From contig CAZCYD010000099.1 of NCBI GenBank assembly GCA_964502735.1, positions 1 to 5,972 of the forward strand: a stretch of DNA of 5,972 nucleotides, read 5' to 3'. Within the stretch, counting starts at the first letter, position 1. Every line of letters begins with the position of its first letter. Positions 4,852-5,972 of the stretch are shown one piece after another. Under the pieces are notes generated by a model, which searched no databases, had not been told where the DNA came from, and saw nothing but the letters and a program-made list of their open reading frames with translations. Source of the stretch: JACKAN01 sp964502735 (GTDB lineage Bacteria; Bdellovibrionota; Bdellovibrionia; Bdellovibrionales; UBA1609). The translations under genes were made by a program, and so were the position numbers.

Positions 4852-5972
4852 TTAAAAATCGCCCACTGCTTGATCAAAGTAGTCTGCCTCAGGAGGTGCT
4901 CTCGGAGACCTGATAATCACTTCATTTGCCGGCTGGCCAAGATGATTCAATATTTTTTGGCAGATATTCTGGGAAGTTATCGTGGCTACCAAAGTTAGCT
5001 TGGTGCCACAGTGATCACAATTACTAACTTCATATTTAAAAACGTATTTTAACAATTCGCTCCATGGCGTGCGGTAAACTTTCTTCTTGGTCTTCACTTT
5101 CTTAGGACACGCCAAACTCGTTATTTTAGATCTCTTCTTATGACGGGCCCCAAAAACTCCAATATAGCGAATAAGGTTTTGTCTCGGTGGCGGTATAAGA
5201 GCAATAATCCTTTTGATGAATTGATCTGGAGTGAATTGCAGATGAGTTGTCCCGTCGGAGTAAGGTGTTTTTAGCTGTAGCCTTACTTTTCCAGATGCCT
5301 CATAAGTAATCCTCTCTTTTGCAATGGGACCTCGCAGAATGTAGCGACAAAGTCTCTCCAATTCGGCCCGTTGATGTGCCAAGATTTTTACATTCGCATG
5401 CAGACTGAACCCATCATCGTAGGAGCAACGCTTCCCTACAAATTCTCTGAATGGCGGGTCCCAGACCTTGCCGATCTTAAGTGGGAGCTGAAAATTCTCA
5501 TCTCGGTTTTGTACACTCTGGGCCTGAAAGTCGGATTGATCGTTATAGTCATTTTCAACTTGCTCAAATTTTTCCAGTAGTCTCATTAAGCGTTTCTTCA
5601 ATGTGCCATTGAGTTGAACGACTTCTTCATGCGTTGGAACAATTTCAAAAAAGACTTCATCGCCAAAATTATTTTCATAGAATACTCCATCGATATAGAT
5701 CGTATGGAAATGCACGTTTAGATTAAGTGCTCCTCCAAAACGCTGAACGACTGTAATCGCTCCAGCTTTGGGATTTTTCAGATTGTGGATTCTGGCCTTG
5801 TATTCATAATGGCGACTAAGTGTCCGGTGAAAAATCGCCAAGGCCTTTCTTAAGAAATCAGGATTTCGCGCGAGCAAAAATCTATGAACATAGGGCATGC
5901 TTAATACCCATTGCCTTGTCGGTACTTCCGGAATCACTTCTTCAATTAAATGTTTAGCCGTATCCGACATGC
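4852..5972 (-). CDS. IS91-family HUH (Y1/Y2-type) transposase, 5' end outside window
   Basis: Rolling-circle replicative transposase that nicks single-stranded DNA at the element origin. The visible 373 codons start inside the protein: in this family an N-terminal zinc ribbon precedes the RQWVLSMPY segment (residues 19-27 counted from the first visible Met), so the Met at 5970 is internal and the gene continues past the window edge. Landmarks: HUH metal site VH87-F-H89, likely catalytic Tyr210 in LCRYILRGPIA, the block around PDQFIKRIIALIPPPRQN (248-265), then RYIGVFGARHKKR, WSELLKYVFKYEV, a CxxCG knuckle C318-DHC, and the terminal HLGQP...PRAPP typical of ISSod25-like members. No frameshift is visible. 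Its 3' end faces repeat copy 4, 45 bases away. It is the only candidate active mobility enzyme in the window. Confidence 0.93.
   Translation of the reverse strand, partial: MSDTAKHLIEEVIPEVPTRQWVLSMPYVHRFLLARNPDFLRKALAIFHRTLSRHYEYKARIHNLKNPKAGAITVVQRFGGALNLNVHFHTIYIDGVFYENNFGDEVFFEIVPTHEEVVQLNGTLKKRLMRLLEKFEQVENDYNDQSDFQAQSVQNRDENFQLPLKIGKVWDPPFREFVGKRCSYDDGFSLHANVKILAHQRAELERLCRYILRGPIAKERITYEASGKVRLQLKTPYSDGTTHLQFTPDQFIKRIIALIPPPRQNLIRYIGVFGARHKKRSKITSLACPKKVKTKKKVYRTPWSELLKYVFKYEVSNCDHCGTKLTLVATITSQNICQKILNHLGQPANEVIIRSPRAPPEADYFDQAVGDF

Larger units (their letters stand above)
4655..5972 (-). mobile_element. IS91/ISCR-like rolling-circle element, partial
   Basis: Proposed element made of the 152-bp repeat as its oriIS-side end, the palindrome, and the transposase gene read towards it. 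The transposase class is clear; that the repeat belongs to the element is inference from position, orientation and the junction palindrome. The other end (terIS, upstream of the transposase gene) lies outside the window. The alternative is that the transposase is simply a fourth captured passenger. Confidence 0.5.

Overview
The window is a mosaic of unrelated DNA blocks separated by four identical, same-orientation copies of one 152-bp sequence (56-207, 1181-1332, 2512-2663, 4655-4806). I compared the four copies base by base and found no difference, including in a C8T6 homopolymer. The blocks between them differ clearly in base composition and several are cut through genes at the repeat edge, so the array looks assembled by repeated capture rather than inherited as one locus. 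No integrase, attC site or 28-bp pdif-type site was recognised. The host cannot be named: the lipoprotein class D beta-lactamase and the CatB and Fsr types point to a Gram-negative bacterium, and the AT-rich erm block looks like a recent import from a low-GC donor. An environmental or wastewater resistance island or plasmid is a reasonable guess, no more.

Layout. 1-55: tail of an unknown upstream block. Repeat copy 1. Module 1 (208-1180): a complete class D (OXA-type) beta-lactamase with a lipoprotein signal. Repeat copy 2. Module 2 (1333-2511): the C-terminal part of an Fsr-like MFS efflux gene without its N-terminus, a complete catB-type chloramphenicol acetyltransferase overlapping it by 4 bp, and a convergent C-terminal scrap of a GNAT acetyltransferase cut off by copy 3. 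Repeat copy 3. Module 3 (2664-4654): an IS5/IS1182-like DDE transposase whose C-terminus is cut off by copy 3, then a divergent, complete, very AT-rich Erm 23S rRNA methyltransferase. Repeat copy 4. Module 4 (4807-5972): an IS91-type HUH transposase on the minus strand, running off the window.

How the parts may work together. Modules 1-3 each carry one intact predicted resistance gene (beta-lactam, chloramphenicol, macrolide-lincosamide-streptogramin), all on the plus strand, the same way the repeats point. The fourth repeat lies just beyond the 3' end of the IS91-type transposase gene, where this family keeps its replication origin end (oriIS). At that junction alone the repeat end and the following bases form a perfect 18-bp palindrome (CGGTCTT-ATTT-AAGACCG, 4795-4812). 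The other three repeats lose homology inside this palindrome and are joined to cargo there. My working hypothesis is that the 152-bp unit is the end of an IS91/ISCR-like rolling-circle element, copied without its transposase and used to collect resistance genes in tandem. The perfect direct repeats would also let each module loop out or amplify by homologous recombination. An integron-like or site-specific-recombinase array and a short-read assembly artefact are the main alternatives.
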